DNA of 34,454 nt from NCBI GenBank assembly GCA_028288125.1, contig JAQBOH010000133.1, positions 1-34,454 on the forward strand, in the 5' to 3' direction. The number at the start of each line of letters is the position of its first letter. Position 1 is the first letter of the stretch. Both the position numbers and the translations under genes were made by a program. This DNA is from Mucilaginibacter sp. (GTDB lineage Bacteria; Bacteroidota; Bacteroidia; Sphingobacteriales; Sphingobacteriaceae). Of this stretch, positions 33,142 through 34,454 are shown in pieces. The notes beneath the pieces are model-generated. The model made no database searches. It was not told the origin of the DNA and was given only the letters and a program-made list of their open reading frames with translations.

Positions 33142-34368
33142 ATGAGCCCAGGGAAATACAGTGGATTTTCGGATATAGCCAAACAGGCCATGATGCAGCC
33201 CCAGGAGTCGATGCTGGAGGTGAAAAATAAAAAAAATAAGCTCTATATCGGCATTCCAAAAGAGGTTTCTTTCCAGGAGAACCGGGTACCGCTCACACCG
33301 CTTTCTGTCGCACTTTTAATTAACAACGGGCACTCTGTAATGCTCGAAAGCAATGCCGGCCAGGCCGCTAATTTTTCGGACAAGGACTACAGCGAACAGG
33401 GCGCGCAAATCGTATTCGATACGAAGAAAGTTTACGAGGCCGATATTATTATAAAAATAGCGCCGCCAACTTCCGAAGAGATAGCCATGATGAAGCCCGG
33501 TCAAACGCTGATTTCGGCGTTACAGCTGGCAACACTGAAACCCGAATGCCTGCATGCCCTGCTACAAAAAAAAATAACCGCCCTTTGCTTTGAGCATTTG
33601 CGTGATGAAGGCGGCTCGCTAAGCGTGGTTAGGGCCATGAGTGAAATTGTAGGCGCCACATCTGTATTGATCGCGGCGGAATACATCAGTAATATATTCG
33701 ACGGAAAAGGCCTGATGCTTGGCGGAATAACCGGCGTACCCCCGACTGAAATTGTCATTTTGGGCGCCGGCACAGTGGGTGAATATGCCGCGCGCACTGC
33801 AATCGCGTTAGGCGCCGAAGTGAAAGTTTTCGATCCTTCCATATACAAGCTCCGCCGGCTGCAAAATAATATCGGCACCCGTGTATTTACATCGGTAGTG
33901 CAGCCTATTGTGCTCGAAAAAGCCATTACCACCTGTGATGTGGCGATAGGCGCCATACGTGCCGACGACGGCCGCAGCCCATGCATTGTTTCGGAAGCTA
34001 CAGTAAGCCGGATGAAACCTAATTCGGTAATTATTGATGTGAGCATTGACCAGGGCGGATGTTTTGAAACTTCGGAAGTGACAAATCACACACACCCCGT
34101 TTTCCGGAAATTTGATGTTATTCATTATTGTGTGCCCAATATCGCCTCACGCGTAGCGCGCACCGCAACATATGCGCTGACTAATATCTTTACCCCGATA
34201 TTATTAGACATTGGCGAACACGGCAGCCTGAAAAACGTCATCTGGCAAAAAGCCGGCTTACGGGAGTCTGTTTATATTTATAAGGGCCAGCTGACCAGCA
34301 AATATTTAGGCGAGCGGTTTTCAATCCCCTCCAAAGATCTCGACCTGCTTATCGTTTCTCATCATTAA
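33142..34368 (+). CDS. ald: Alanine dehydrogenase-family protein with N-terminal extension
   Basis: 408 residues. NAD-dependent conversion of L-alanine to pyruvate and ammonium is expected. About 35 N-terminal residues (MSPGKYSGFSDIAKQAMM...) precede the family core, which starts KLYIGIPKEVSFQENRVPLTP (substrate-binding Arg). Core features: a Rossmann nucleotide-binding loop VILGAGTVGEYAARTAIALGAEV, VFDPSIYKLRRLQ, and IIDVSIDQGGCFETSE and TYALTNIFTPILLDIG near the end. The extension makes it about 40 residues longer than the common 370-residue enzyme; I recall it in Bacteroidota homologues. Substrate preference cannot be proven from sequence: related enzymes act on other amino acids or as transhydrogenase subunits. 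Confidence 0.88.
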   Translation: MSPGKYSGFSDIAKQAMMQPQESMLEVKNKKNKLYIGIPKEVSFQENRVPLTPLSVALLINNGHSVMLESNAGQAANFSDKDYSEQGAQIVFDTKKVYEADIIIKIAPPTSEEIAMMKPGQTLISALQLATLKPECLHALLQKKITALCFEHLRDEGGSLSVVRAMSEIVGATSVLIAAEYISNIFDGKGLMLGGITGVPPTEIVILGAGTVGEYAARTAIALGAEVKVFDPSIYKLRRLQNNIGTRVFTSVVQPIVLEKAITTCDVAIGAIRADDGRSPCIVSEATVSRMKPNSVIIDVSIDQGGCFETSEVTNHTHPVFRKFDVIHYCVPNIASRVARTATYALTNIFTPILLDIGEHGSLKNVIWQKAGLRESVYIYKGQLTSKYLGERFSIPSKDLDLLIVSHH

Positions 34369-34370
34369 AA

Positions 34371-34454
34371 ATGAGACGGTTTATTCAAATCCTGCTGCTT
34401 ATTTTTGTTTCCGGACTGCTGTTCGCGCAACATTATAAGTATATCGACAGCTCA
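34371..34454 (+). CDS. Exported protein, N-terminal fragment
   Basis: Begins 2 bases after the alanine dehydrogenase stop codon and runs off the window. The first residues, MRRFIQILLLIFVSGLLFAQ, form a signal peptide with a likely cleavage at Ala-Gln. Only 28 residues are visible (HYKYIDSS follows), so no family can be assigned. Probably cotranscribed with ald. Confidence 0.75.
   Translation, partial: MRRFIQILLLIFVSGLLFAQHYKYIDSS

Noticed and set aside
33501..34046. 181-residue minus-strand frame opposite ald
   Set aside because: Antisense shadow of the alanine dehydrogenase gene with no domain or signal.

Overview
The window looks like a chromosomal segment of a Bacteroidota bacterium, most probably a Sphingobacteriaceae member such as Mucilaginibacter or Pedobacter. 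That placement is my inference. It rests on a fused lpxC/fabZ gene, a PorX-type REC-PglZ regulator, a GLPGLI protein beside a large outer-membrane beta-barrel protein, many lipoproteins and TonB-receptor-like proteins, M1 and DUF1080 exported proteins, and an absence of strong Shine-Dalgarno sequences. I see no prophage, insertion sequence, CRISPR array or defence island.

Layout. Positions 1-5488 (minus strand) hold a sensory unit: a TPR histidine kinase and a NarL-type regulator, followed by a lipoprotein and a giant secreted TPR-repeat protein that runs off the left edge. Positions 5974-8934 (plus) hold a YifB/ComM-like AAA ATPase and a PAS protein that has a histidine-kinase phosphoacceptor helix but no ATPase domain. 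Positions 9240-12091 (plus) encode an MG2/TonB-plug protein and a tiny lipoprotein. Positions 12133-22463 (minus) carry exported and outer-membrane proteins: a DUF1080 lipoprotein, a carboxypeptidase-regulatory-domain protein, an M1 peptidase, two beta-barrel receptors and a GLPGLI protein, with a YffB/Spx-like protein between them. Positions 22655-30840 (minus) are housekeeping: pth, rplY, prs, tRNA-Gln, an ABC ATPase, and the lipid A genes lpxA, lpxC/fabZ and lpxD with an HD phosphohydrolase. Positions 31026-34454 (plus) carry porX, tsaE, an alanine dehydrogenase and the start of another exported protein.

How the genes fit together. lpxD, lpxC/fabZ and lpxA give the early lipid A steps plus the FabZ dehydratase that shapes the acyl pool. 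prs, rplY and pth form a classic nucleotide/translation cluster behind tRNA-Gln. The kinase and regulator probably control themselves and the lipoprotein/TPR pair, because near-identical inverted sites lie upstream of the regulator and of the lipoprotein.

The most unusual feature is not a gene. At least nine intergenic spacers are built from short degenerate words (about 7-12 bases) repeated in tandem and then mirrored as the reverse complement. Each locus, or small group of loci, has its own vocabulary. These elements abut stop codons and create false upstream start codons. I did not find a convincing new multi-gene system; the spacer elements, the two-level duplication in the TPR gene and the candidate operator pair are the best leads.
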